The notes under the pieces: model-generated
What the model was told of the DNA's origin: nothing
The model's input: the letters and a program-made list of their open reading frames with translations, nothing else
The model's database searches: none
Origin: Blasia pusilla
Lineage: Eukaryota; Marchantiophyta; Marchantiopsida; Blasiales
Direction of reading: 5' to 3'
Assembly: GCA_050084515.1 (NCBI GenBank)
Contig: CM114273.1
Coordinates: 42,222,001 to 42,286,000, forward strand
DNA: 64,000 nt
Translations under genes and position numbers: made by a program
Shown: positions 43,440 through 54,900 of the stretch, piece by piece
Layout: the number at the start of each line of letters is the position of its first letter
How positions within the stretch are numbered: position 1 is the first letter of the stretch

Positions 43440-43763
43440 TGGATTTGCAAGATTATATCCGAGGGAAACGTCACCCACCACTAGATCCAAGATTACGACA
43501 AGATCAAGTAGATGCTTACGACACACTCGGCAAAGTACAAGGGATTCGTGGATGACGATTTGGTCGATGAGATGTTGGTGAAGGGAGCTCAAATAAAGAA
43601 GAAGACTTGGGCAAACGCCCTCAACCCGACTTCCCGAAAGGTCTTTTCGGCCAATATCTCAATCTCTACTTATGTATTTGTTGAGATGTTCGGTTCGTTG
43701 GATCCGAACTCACATAAATTTTACAATATTGTCTTGCTTATTCCATACGTATCTTGGGACTAA
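43440..43763 (+). pseudogene. Exon-like fragment, unidentified
   Basis: Two overlapping frames (one DLQDYIRGKRHPPLDPRLRQ, one with FVDDDLVDEMLVKGAQIKKK) look like a single coding segment with a frameshift near 43550. It is charged, with no known domain. Confidence 0.3.
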
Positions 43764-45764
43764 AAGTTATGGTACGAAATACAATCAGAACCCTAGACAT
43801 TGGTAGCGTTCTAGATCCAATTCTCACCTCTTTGACAACCAACTTTCCTAGACTCGACTCCTCTTAAATCTTGGTTCACATTTGGTCGAGATTTCCTAAT
43901 CGTGACCATAAACGCAAGAAACGCTCAATCTCGTTTGCATCTCATCTCTTGAATCTCTTACGTCTCACTCTAATGTGCAAACCATCCCAACGTGAGCCTA
44001 CTAGAATTCGGATATTTCGTTTCGTGCTCGTTTGGTTATGAGGGTCGCGACATTCAATGAAGATAAACTAAAAAACCTAGAAAGTTGAATTGATGTCAAA
44101 AAACCAAATTGCCAAAATGACAAAATCAAGAGCAAACACACCCAAATCTACAATCACATTAGGATAGACAAGGAAATTGAAAGCTCAAAAATTAAAGAAA
44201 TGCCAACCACTAAGAGTTGATAAACATGATAAGATGAGGTCATAATGTTAAGTCTAGCCTGGTGCTTAAGGTAAAGAAAGAGGAGCCTTTTAGTCCTACT
44301 CTAATCAACTTTGCACCATTAAAGGATTGGAGTGTTTATACTTATGTTTCAAAATACATGAACAATTTATTAAATAATGAAGTCTCCAACTCTCAATATC
44401 CATGGCAAATTCCAACATCAATTTCAACCGAAAGAAATTTAAACTTTGAGAAAATACAAAAACTGAATCCAAAATTGGAACTATTGAAAGAGGAAAAAAG
44501 CAACTACTAAACAATCCTCTAGATTCTCCTCCCCTTCCTCTAGGTTGGTGCATTTAAGGGATGGACAATTCATAGTGTTTTGAGTCATTCATGCTTCTAA
44601 ATCATCAACTTCTACTTACTTCTTTACTTCACTAATCAGAAGTGGAACTTTCCTACTTTCACCGTTCCTTATTTCTATGCTTTTCGCATGCGGATGGAGT
44701 AATATCAATGGCGATAGAGGACCAAAAAAACGAATGACCATCTTAGAAAAGGGAGAAAGGTGAACAAAGTATGACACCCTCACCATGCCCTACCTATGAA
44801 TTTGTGGACCCATTTAATTGTGCCAATATTTTCGTGTTTCGTTTGCACATTTGGCTTCTCATTAGAGTTAAACTTATGAGGAATAAAAGAATGCAGCCAT
44901 TTGGATCCTCTCTTTCATGTGCATGCCTAGACATCCACATAATAACATACAATATCTAACCACCTCCGCAAGAGGAAACCAAATTTGCTAACTCCTCCAT
45001 TTCTTTCACATAATTGAATGACCAGACATCCCCATATACAATCCCACATCAAATCGAACACTCGCATGCAGATTCATGTATGTCTTGAATAAGCTTGGAT
45101 GATAGGTTACAAGGAGAAGCCCACCTTCCTAAATACATTATATCATGGTCTTGCTTATCCAAACTTTGAGCTAATGAAATCAGTTTTTGCTGAAGACCCA
45201 ATTTCACGATGGGATTTTCCTCAAGAATACATGCAATCACTCTATATCACCTTATCCCTATGGAACTCCTACTAACGTCATTTTGCAGCGACTAACTGTA
45301 TAAGTACATGAAACTCGTCATGTGCATCTAAACACTCCAAATTTGAGTTTGGAGTCATGTCTCTTACTTTCTATTAGTATTGAATGCAAAGCTTGGATTA
45401 GCCCTAAACTCACCTCCACCTCTCTTGTAGCCATAAAATACATGACCAGTCTCCCTCGCCATGTATTTTATCGCTTCCCCCTATATAAGTGTCCATCATA
45501 TGCAAATGTAAAGCAAGGTATCCTCCAATTAAACCAATGAACTCTCCCTCTGTTGTATGGTTCCCATCCCTCCCACCAATTTGTGTTCTATACAAATCAA
45601 CGAATCAAGAGATTATCCTATGAGGGTAAAGATAGACAAATTTGGGTCATCCTCACCCATGAACCCATCCAACTCAGCAAGTAAGTGTGGGCTCTTCACA
45701 AGTGAAATATTCGCATGCAATTGCAAATGGATCTCTCATTCAAGTGTGTGTGGCCTACTCACAT
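43764..45764. other. AT-rich intergenic stretch
   Basis: I see no supportable gene. Short open segments (for example 44262-44510) lack family signatures. The last part is the 3' flank of the Patched-like gene. Confidence 0.45.
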
Positions 45765-45978
45765 TCAAGGGTCTTGGTGGTTGGAGCCATTGGCAGGCTT
45801 CATGGAATCACTGTCGATGGCCTTTTGCTTATGCACTGCAGATGCACTTTTGATGTGGGCTAAAGTGTCCGGCCCAATCCACGTTAGAAGGGTGGGCAGC
45901 AAGACAAAGCCATTGAAGAATCCAAGAATCCCCATCACCGTGAACATGGCGAAGTAGTATAGTCTGAAGGCATGATAC
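45765..45978 (-). CDS. Patched-like gene, last exon
   Basis: It starts after CTGTGGAG with one base completing a Lys codon and encodes the final transmembrane segment (AFRLYYFAMFTVMG to LTWIGP) and a ~30-residue polar tail to the stop at 45765. Confidence 0.8.
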
Positions 45979-48900
45979 CTCCACAGAGACACAAACAAAA
46001 AACAAGAATAAGAACAGCATTTGTGAGCAGCGACCAACTTTCAATAGCCACCGGAATTCAGCGACTTCCGTGGCGCTAATGGATGACCCCTAGTTCCTAC
46101 AATTCTGCAAGACAGGAGCATGCTTTATGTTGTGAGAAAGAGTACAACTCAATTTTTTCAGAGGCAGTTATTGATAATGCCTAATGGTTAAGGTTACCCA
46201 AGACATGGAGACCTGCTTTCTATATTGAGAAAGGGCATACTTCACACAAAAACCAAATCAACAATCCCTAATGGCTAGAATTCTATGAGACAAAACAAAA
46301 ATCCTCTGTTGTGAGAAAGGAAATACTTTCTACAACCAGTGGAATTCAGTTTCTTTGGTGGAAGTGATGGATGATCCCCAAAGGCTAGAGTTCTACAAGG
46401 CATGGCAGAATTTTTATCTGTTGTGAGAATGGGCACAACAAACAGAGGCATTCAGTTTCTTCCGGGGTAGGGATTGATGATAATGGCTAGAGTCCTACAA
46501 GAATTGGAAGAAATTGTTTCTACTCCTGGCAGTTTTCAATCTCAAGAATGCTCTGGCCTTATTCTATTGCCGTGTTCCATCCACTCTCCAATTACACTCT
46601 TCCACTTTCCAGTAAAAGTTGTATGTCGGATCTTCATTAAAAAGACCTCCTACAATCAAATCCCCACTCCATCTGCTGCATCCAACACTCGCAACATAAA
46701 CTGACACAGATAATGCTTTCATGGAGCCCAGCTCCCCATACTTACTTTACGAATAGGAGGGGGAATGTGGCGACGAACTGGGTTCCAAATCCATGAAGCA
46801 GAGGCTCAAAAGTCCATTCAAGAGCCTTCCCAACCCTCTCGTTTCTTGTCCCCTCCACGATCAAAAAGGACCTAGCCAAGTACGTGAACTCTGCTGACAT
46901 GCCAATCTGCCGGAGCAAGCTCGAAATAAGAAAGTGGGACTCAAAGAAGTCTCAAGAATTAGTTGTAATGATAACCCAAAGGAGCAGGAAGACACTGATG
47001 GACTGCAGCAGTGGGGAAAAGGAAAACTCACCACAATGCCTAGATTCACAAGGGATAGAGCTGTGCACAATCGGTCCCAGAATATGCAGCAGAATACACA
47101 AGTCAGACTTGAGCAACGAATCTCAGCAGCATAAAACCCATTTTCCCAAACATCTTAGAAACTCCTTAACAAGAAGGGCAAATATGAGAGCCAATCCCAA
47201 GCGATGTATTGCTGGCTTTTTAATATGTGGGGAGTGGACAGAAAATTTTAAATATAGAAAGGGAAAGTCTAAGCCCCGTGCAAAAGCATGGGCACTCATC
47301 CTTACTAGTATGCTTACCATTTAGCTTTGCACCAATGACGTAGATAAAACCATATACTTCAAGATTCGTGATAAAAAGTATGACACAAATGAGAAGCGAT
47401 ACGGTTAAGCTGAACTGGAAGATGGTGATGGCCACAAATACTCCAACTGCACATCAATCAAAAAAGGCGTACCAGTCAGATATGCAAATTCACATTTCCG
47501 GCAAGATTACTCAACAAACCAAACTTGGCTAATTTGAAGTAGATGAACACAGGATGGAGTGTCAAAAGGAGCAGATCACATATAGTTTTAGAATCAGAGT
47601 TTCTCTACAACCTAGCTATTACAAGCACACTTAGTGCAATAGCAACCACTCAGGTTAGATTGTAGAGGAAAGAGCTAGACAACCTGCATCACCAGATCAC
47701 CTTGCATTCTCAAGCACACTTAGTGCAATAGCAACCACTCAGGTTAGCAGCAGTAGACATCTCAATAGCAACCACTCAGGTTAGTACTACTATACACCTT
47801 GTATCACAAGACTCACTGAACTCCTCAAGTCAGCAGACCTCTCAGTCTGTAAGCAGCAGCACACTCAGTGCTTAGCACACTGAACTACTAAGGTCAGAAG
47901 CACAATCCACTCAGGTAAGCAAAGCACACTCAGTGCTTCTCAATCAGCTCCTCAGCTCAGAGAGTTGTGTCCAGAAAGGTGTAAGAGAATGTAAATTCGC
48001 AGGGCACCCTCAGAGGGTTATATACAGCCAAGAGAATGAGTTTCTAAGTTTTAGGGTTTTTAGGGTTAGGGCCTGCCGCCCATAGTAATTCTCAGAATTA
48101 CTGAGGTAACTCTATGGTAACAAGAAATTACTATTTACTGTGGTAAAACACTAAGTTACTATAGTAATTCTATCAGTTACTTTTCACTATAGTAAACTCC
48201 AAGTTACTATGTTTTACAACACTCCCACTTAACTGGAGTTTAATATAAGACCCATCTTCTGAGCACATTTGTTTTGCTTTTCTCTTGACAATGCCTTTGT
48301 CAATACATCAGCTGTCATATCCTCTGTAGGACAATATTCTACTTGGACTATTTGCTCATTTTCTTTCTACTCTATAAATCTTCTTCTAATATTTATATGC
48401 TTAGTCCTAGGATGATGAACAGGATTCTTGAGAAGACTGATACTTCCTGTATTATCACAATACAATACAGTTCCATCATTCTGCTTATAACAAACCTCCT
48501 CAAGCAATCTCCTCAGCCAAACTACTTCTTGAGTAGCATTTGAAGCTGCCATAAGCTCAGCTTCTGTTGTGGACAAGGCAACAGATGTTTGTTGCTTGCT
48601 GCGCCAACTGATAGCACCACCACTCAATGTAAATACATATCCACCAGTAGACCTGCTGTTGTCAGGATCATCCCCCCAACTAGCATCTGTGAAGCCAGTC
48701 AAGGTAGGAAAACATCCTTGTTTCCTGTATTCAAGATACGCATTCTTGGTACCTTTCAAGTACCGTAAGACTCTCTTTACACATCTCCAATGTGTGAGAG
48801 TAGGTTTAGACGTGTACCTGGCCAGTGCTCCCACTGCATATGAGATATCTGGCCTTGTGCAAACCATGGCAAACATCAGAGAACCCACAGCACTCTGATA

Positions 48901-51900
48901 CAAATGTTGAAGGTTTTCAACATTCTCATTCTCCTCCTGTTTGCCTGCACCTGTTTTGGCAAGTTTCCACCCAGGATCCAGTGGAGTAGAAACTGGCTTT
49001 GCCTCAGCCATTCTATACCTTGTCAGCATCGCATCAATGTAGTGAGTCTGACTGAGTCTAATCCATCCTTCTGCTCTGTTCCTCTCAACTTTAGTTCCAA
49101 GGATGAACTTCACTGGGCCTATGATAGTCATAGCAAAGACTGAGCAAAGATTGTCCTTTGCTTGCTGGATTTCTTTCTTACTTTTGCCTAGCAACAGGAG
49201 GTCATCTACATAAACTGCAATAAACAATGTACCATTTTTGCAGCAAACACTCAAATCTGCATGAGCTCTACAAAACCCCTGTTCCCTAAGGTAAGAGTCC
49301 AACTTTTCATACCAGGCTCTTGGAGCCTGTTTAAGACCATACAATGCCTTCTTCAACAAACATGCATTGCCCCTATGTCCACCATACCCATCTGGAACAT
49401 CCATGCAGATGGTTTCCTTCAGGTCTCCATTCAGAAAAGCAGCCTCCACATCTAATTGCTCCACCTCCCAATCTTCTTCAGCAGCTAGAGCTAAAAGCAA
49501 CCTTATGGAACCATACCGTACTACAGGAGCAAAGGTCTCTGTATAATCAACTTCAGCTTGCTGATTGAAACCCTTTGCTACAAGACGAGCTTTGTACTTC
49601 ACCACTTCATTGTTAGCTCCTCTCTTGATCTTGAAAACCCATTTGCAACCAATGGATCTCCTCTCTTTGGGAAGATCAGTCCACTCCCATGTGCCATTCT
49701 TTGCAAGAGACTTTTTCTCTTGATCAATGGCAATCTCCCACTTGCTCCAATCAGGTCTACTCATAGCCTGTGCAAGTGTTTGAGGTTCATCCTCTCCATC
49801 CATAGTAAGACAAGCTTCTTCATCCACTGAGGAGTGAGCCTGTTTCTCATGATGAACTCCCAACCTGTCAATAGGTGTTCTCGTTCTTCCGGATCTCCTT
49901 GGCAATGTCTCTGCCACTTCTTCAGTTTGTGCATCTTCAGAGGTACCTGGTACTTCAGCAGGCTGAAAGTTGGATTCCTGATGATTCTCCTCAGTTTGGA
50001 CAACTTTCTGCTTTCTCCTGACATATACCTTCAGATTTTCTGAACGGAATTCTCCACGAGATGGTCTCGAGGTTTGATCTGCATCTCTTTCTAGATCAGT
50101 TGTTGGAGTTCCTGCATGAAAAGTAATTTGCGGTTGTGATGATGATTCACCCTCTACTTCAGAAATTTTCTTCTGATCTCCTTCCCAGGTTTCATCAAAC
50201 TGCACATCTCTACTTGTGACACACTGTCCAGTCTTTGGATTGTAGAGAACATATCCCTTCAAGCCAGTCTCATATCCTACAAAGATGAGCTTTTCAGCCT
50301 TCTTACTGAATTTTGATCTTTGCTCCTTTGGGATATGTACGTAAGCTGGACAACCAAAGACTCTCAGGTGGGAGATATCTGGCTTCTTACCACTCCAGCA
50401 TTCTTCTGGAGTCATCCCATTCAAAGCACTAGTAGGACTTACGTTCCTCAGAAAGTTTGCAGTCTTGATTGCAGCTCCCCAATTTTCCTGAGATTTGCAT
50501 GCTGGAGCATGCTCAACGCCTTCTCTGACAGAGTTCTGTTTAGTCTCTCTGCTACTCCATTCTGAGAGGGACTGTCTCTGGCTGTGACATCAGCCAAAAT
50601 CCCCTTTTGTTGCAAAAAGGAGGAGAACTCTTTGTTCCTGTACTCCTTGCCTCCATCTGAGCGAATTTTCTTCACTCTTCTTCCTGTCTGTAGCTCCACC
50701 ATTGCCACAAAGTTCTTGAACTTATCAAGAACCTCACCTTTGTGTTTCATCAGATACCAAAGCTTTTTCTGCTATAATCATCCACAAAGGACACATACCA
50801 AGCAGCTCCTCCTAGAGACTTCTGTGTCATGTAACCCCAAACATCTGAGTGGATGAGATCTAGAAGGCCTGTTGATCTACTCAAAGATTTCTTGGGAAAT
50901 GACAATTTGTGAGATTTACCCTCAGCACATGCTCTACAAAAGTCCAATCTACCATCAGCATGTAGTTTTAACCCTTCCACCATCTTCTGTAGAGAATGAA
51001 GGTTGATCTCTGATAAATGGCCGAGTCGAAGATGCCACAGTTTCATGTTGTTGGAGTTTTCAGCTACCATGGCATCAGCAGCCACCATCGCTTCAACTTT
51101 TGTTGTTTCCACCAATCGAAACAACTTGTCTTCTGCCACACCCTGGCAGAGAACTTCTTCTCCCTTTTGAAGGATGCATCTTTTGTCAAGGAATAATACA
51201 AGAATGCCTTTCTCTGTAAGCTGATGCACAGATACCAAGTTCTTTGTGAACTCTGGTACATAAAGGACATTGTTTAACATCCCTTCTTGACTATGCTCAC
51301 TATCAAATTTCAGGGATACTTTTCCAATCCCAAGCACATGACTTCTATTCCCAGGTCCACATCTGACATACTGTGCACTTGACACAGGATGAAACTCACA
51401 AAAAAGATCTTTGTCATAGCAAATGTGAGCAGTAGCTCCAGAATCGAGAAACCAACCTTTACTTTTGAGAGTGGCCTCCTTGCTGGTAACTAACCCCCAC
51501 TCTGAGTAATTTGCATCAGCAACATGCTCAGCAATCATTGCACCCTCCTTGTGAGATCTCTTGATGAATTTCTTCATCTTGTAGTTCTTATTCTTGGGAC
51601 ACTGAGGAGATAGATGTCCCTTTTCTCTGCAAGTGTAACAGATTCGTGTATCTGTTTTTGTGTCTCTCCTCTCATTAGGAGTCCACCTTGCAGGTTTGAA
51701 CTTAAAGCGGGATAACAGAGCTGAATCTGCCTCTTGATCTTTCTTCCATTCTTCATCCTCTCGAATGATTTGTGTTGTGACGTATTCCCAAGACAGCTCT
51801 GCATCCTTGTTGTGAAGGATTTTGATGATGGTGTTAAACCTAGGAGGTAATGTCCCCAGGAAGTGCAAGATGGAATTCTTGCCTTCAAAGTCAAACTGTA

Positions 51901-54900
51901 GTGCAGCTTTCACCTTCAGCTGCATGGCTCAAACCTGTACCACATGCGCTTGCATGCTCTGACCCTCCTCAAACTCAATGGTTCTGAAATCTCGCCAGAG
52001 TTGTAACCCTTCACATACAGCAACTTTCTCATACTGGTTTTGCAAGATTTGCCAAACCCTCCAAGCTAGACTCTCATCCCTAAGAGTTTCAGCAATAGAC
52101 CACTCTGTATGAAGGCAAATGGTAGAGTAAGCATCACCATTCTTGTTTTCAAAATCCTTGATTTCATCTGGGTCTTTCACCTCAGAAGACACAAACTCCC
52201 ATAGTCTCTTCTGCTGAAGAAGGAGTTTCATTTGGAATGACCAATGTCTATAGTTAGTCCCATCAAAAGGTGCTATGGTCAGATTAACACCAGGGTATCC
52301 TGAGACATTGCCTGATATCATGCCCTGTGGGCCCATAACCTTTTAGAATCAGAGTTTCTCTACAACCTAGCTATTACAAGCACACTTAGTGCAATAGCAA
52401 CCACTCAGGTTAGATTGTAGAGGAAAGAGCTAGACAACCTGCATCACCAGATCACCTTGCATTCTCAAGCACACTTAGTGCAATAGCAACCAACCACTCA
52501 GGTTAGCAGCAGTAGACATCTCAATAGCAACCACTCAGGTTAGTACTACTATACACCTTGTATCACAAGACTCACTGAACTCCTCAAGTCAGCAGACCTC
52601 TCAGTCTGTAAGCAGCAGCACACTCAGTGCTTAGCACACTGAACTACTAAGGTCAGAAGCACAATCCACTCAGGTAAGCAAAGCACACTCAGTGCTTCTC
52701 AATCAGCTCCTCAGCTCAGAGAGTTGTGTCCAGAAAGGTGTAAGAGAATGTAAATTCGCAGGGCACCCTCAGAGGGTTATATACAGCCAAGAGAATGAGT
52801 TTCTAAGTTTTAGGGTTTTTAGGGTTAGGGCCTGCCGCCCATAGTAATTCTCAGAATTACTGAGGTAACTCTATGGTAACAAGAAATTACTATTTACTGT
52901 GGTAAAACACTAAGTTACTATAGTAATTCTATCAGTTACTTTTCACTATAGTAAACTCCAAGTTACTATGTTTTACAACATATAGTGTTCACGTACCCAA
53001 GGCCAACCCCACCACCAGATAGAGATCATGGTAGCTGTGCAAGTATTGCTCGAAGAAGAGGAACGGGTAGCCATACATGTATGCTACCTTCTCACCAAAC
53101 TTTTCATTCAGATTATCAAGTACCTTCCTTGTGGCTTTGATCATATCCAAGTTGGGCTTTGTATTTGCCCCAAGGTCCTGGGCGAACATCTGTTACTCCC
53201 AGCATTATCAAACCATGCTTAGTAAATATTTTTAGGAGAGAAATGTATATGAAATCTAGCAACGCTCATACTTCCCATACACAAAGTGACACTAGCATAA
53301 ATGGCATCAGTTTCCTTTCACCAGAAATGACTACCACAGCGAAGGAAATGTCGCCACGTACGACATGAATTGAGGAAAGTGTCTTACCACCGACTTGGCA
53401 GCTACAATGTGAACGTTTGGATTATTAGTAACATCAAAGCAGCTCATCTGCACTTTTGTTTCGTTGTGCTCACAGTAGAGATCTTGTAATGAGAGAACAC
53501 CTGCCCCACCCAAATTTCAAGGCGAAGTGGAAATGTGTCAAAACTCTTTAACTGAAGGTTGACCAAATATTAGGCTAGATTACCCTTGATGAAAGGTTTT
53601 GAGCTTCCACCACAATTTGAGTTCTGCCCATCACTTATTCCACAACCCATCACGTCTGCCTTAGTGAGCTTGCAAAGCATGCATGATCATGTTCCTATCA
53701 CTCATACTCATATCAAGAAACATGTGTATAGAATGTCAAGACGAACACATACCAACAGATGAAGTGGACCATGATCGCACCACCGGATCGAAAAGCGGAG
53801 GTGGAATAGGGTAGGAAAGGTTTGCTGAGTTGTTTGCAAAAAGATAAAGGCCTCCAAGGAATGACGACTCGAGTATCTGGGCACATTAGATGATCAAGTT
53901 CGCATTTAGAAAGCATTTTGTGCTCATATCTTCATGTCTTTTGCATCTAATTACTCATCTTGTACTTCTCGTTGCTGCATACAAACTACCATCTTCAGCG
54001 ACAAATTTTCCACAGCTATCTCGGCAAGTTCAGTTGGTTCAAGAAATGACTCTATTCTTTTTCCTGAGTAAGTGAGCAACGGTCTTTGCAACTTGGAAAT
54101 CTGTCAGAATATTTACCCTTGGTTGAACTGGCACCCATCTCTTCAACTTTTGCAGCTCTGCAAAGATCTCTAGAATCTGATTCTGGCGATTTGGGTAGCT
54201 GACTTCACGAGTCACAATCATCTGCAAGAAAAAATGAACTTTTGGAATGAGATAAATGATCAGGGTCTTAAGCCATGCATAAAGGTCAGAAATTATGAAA
54301 GATGGTTGCATTGAATGGGATCCTTATTGGGAAACTTATGGTCGTCCTAAATGAGAGTGCACTGAAACCGGACTTGTTCAGAAAGGCATCCTCTTTCAAG
54401 TCAATGTCACCATCTTTTGTCACTCGTCTGGATACAATGCCGGTGATCTCTTACCACATCATAGTTCGGAAATCGGTCTTCTGTCAATTTCGCAAATGTG
54501 TTTTGGTATGATCCTGCAAGAAGATCCCCAAAACAGACACATGAGAGTAAGATAAGAGAAACAGACTTTTTCAGAAAATCTATCCATAAGATCCGAAGTT
54601 GTGACGAAGGTTTAGCCGACTCTTGCAAAAAGCATGCAGGAGTTGAGATATTTGGGGAGAAGGCCTTTCTGTAGCATTACTCAAGGTTGCACGGAAACAG
54701 ACATGTCCACGGACATGCCCAACAGGTCCCCCACCCGCACTCGAGCCCGCCGAGCCCTGTGGGGGCCTGAGCCTGCCTTGCACGGACCTCAACCCACTGT
54801 GGCTCAACCGCGGGCTTCATACAGGCTACAAAATGGGTGCAAGCTTGTCCAGCCCAGATCTACATTACCGGCTTGGTGGGCTCAGGGGCGGGCTTGGGTG

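Larger units (their letters stand above)
47586..52980 (-). mobile_element. Young Ty1/copia retrotransposon in a Patched-like intron
   Basis: This 5.4-kb element has near-identical LTRs (47586-48221 and 52341-52980; the visible difference is one 4-bp CCAA duplication), a TATAG duplication, a polypurine tract GTGGGAG beside the 3' LTR, and a gag-pol frame with only four visible lesions: TGA near 51927, frameshifts near 50760 and 50440, and TAG near 48365. It sits in intron sense to the host gene (both minus strand), 11 bases beyond the splice donor of the exon at 52997. Its primer-binding site matches the anticodon arm of initiator tRNA-Met, not a tRNA 3' end. Confidence 0.95.

Noticed and set aside
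45049-45595. Possible transposon fragments on the minus strand
   Set aside because: Short peptides with an HTTEGEF-like string recalled copia RNase H (STTEAE), but no second motif supports it and the frame breaks often.
46884-47324. Plus-strand open frame of 146 codons
   Set aside because: It overlaps the antisense of well-supported Patched-like exons and has no family signature; a shadow of the real gene.
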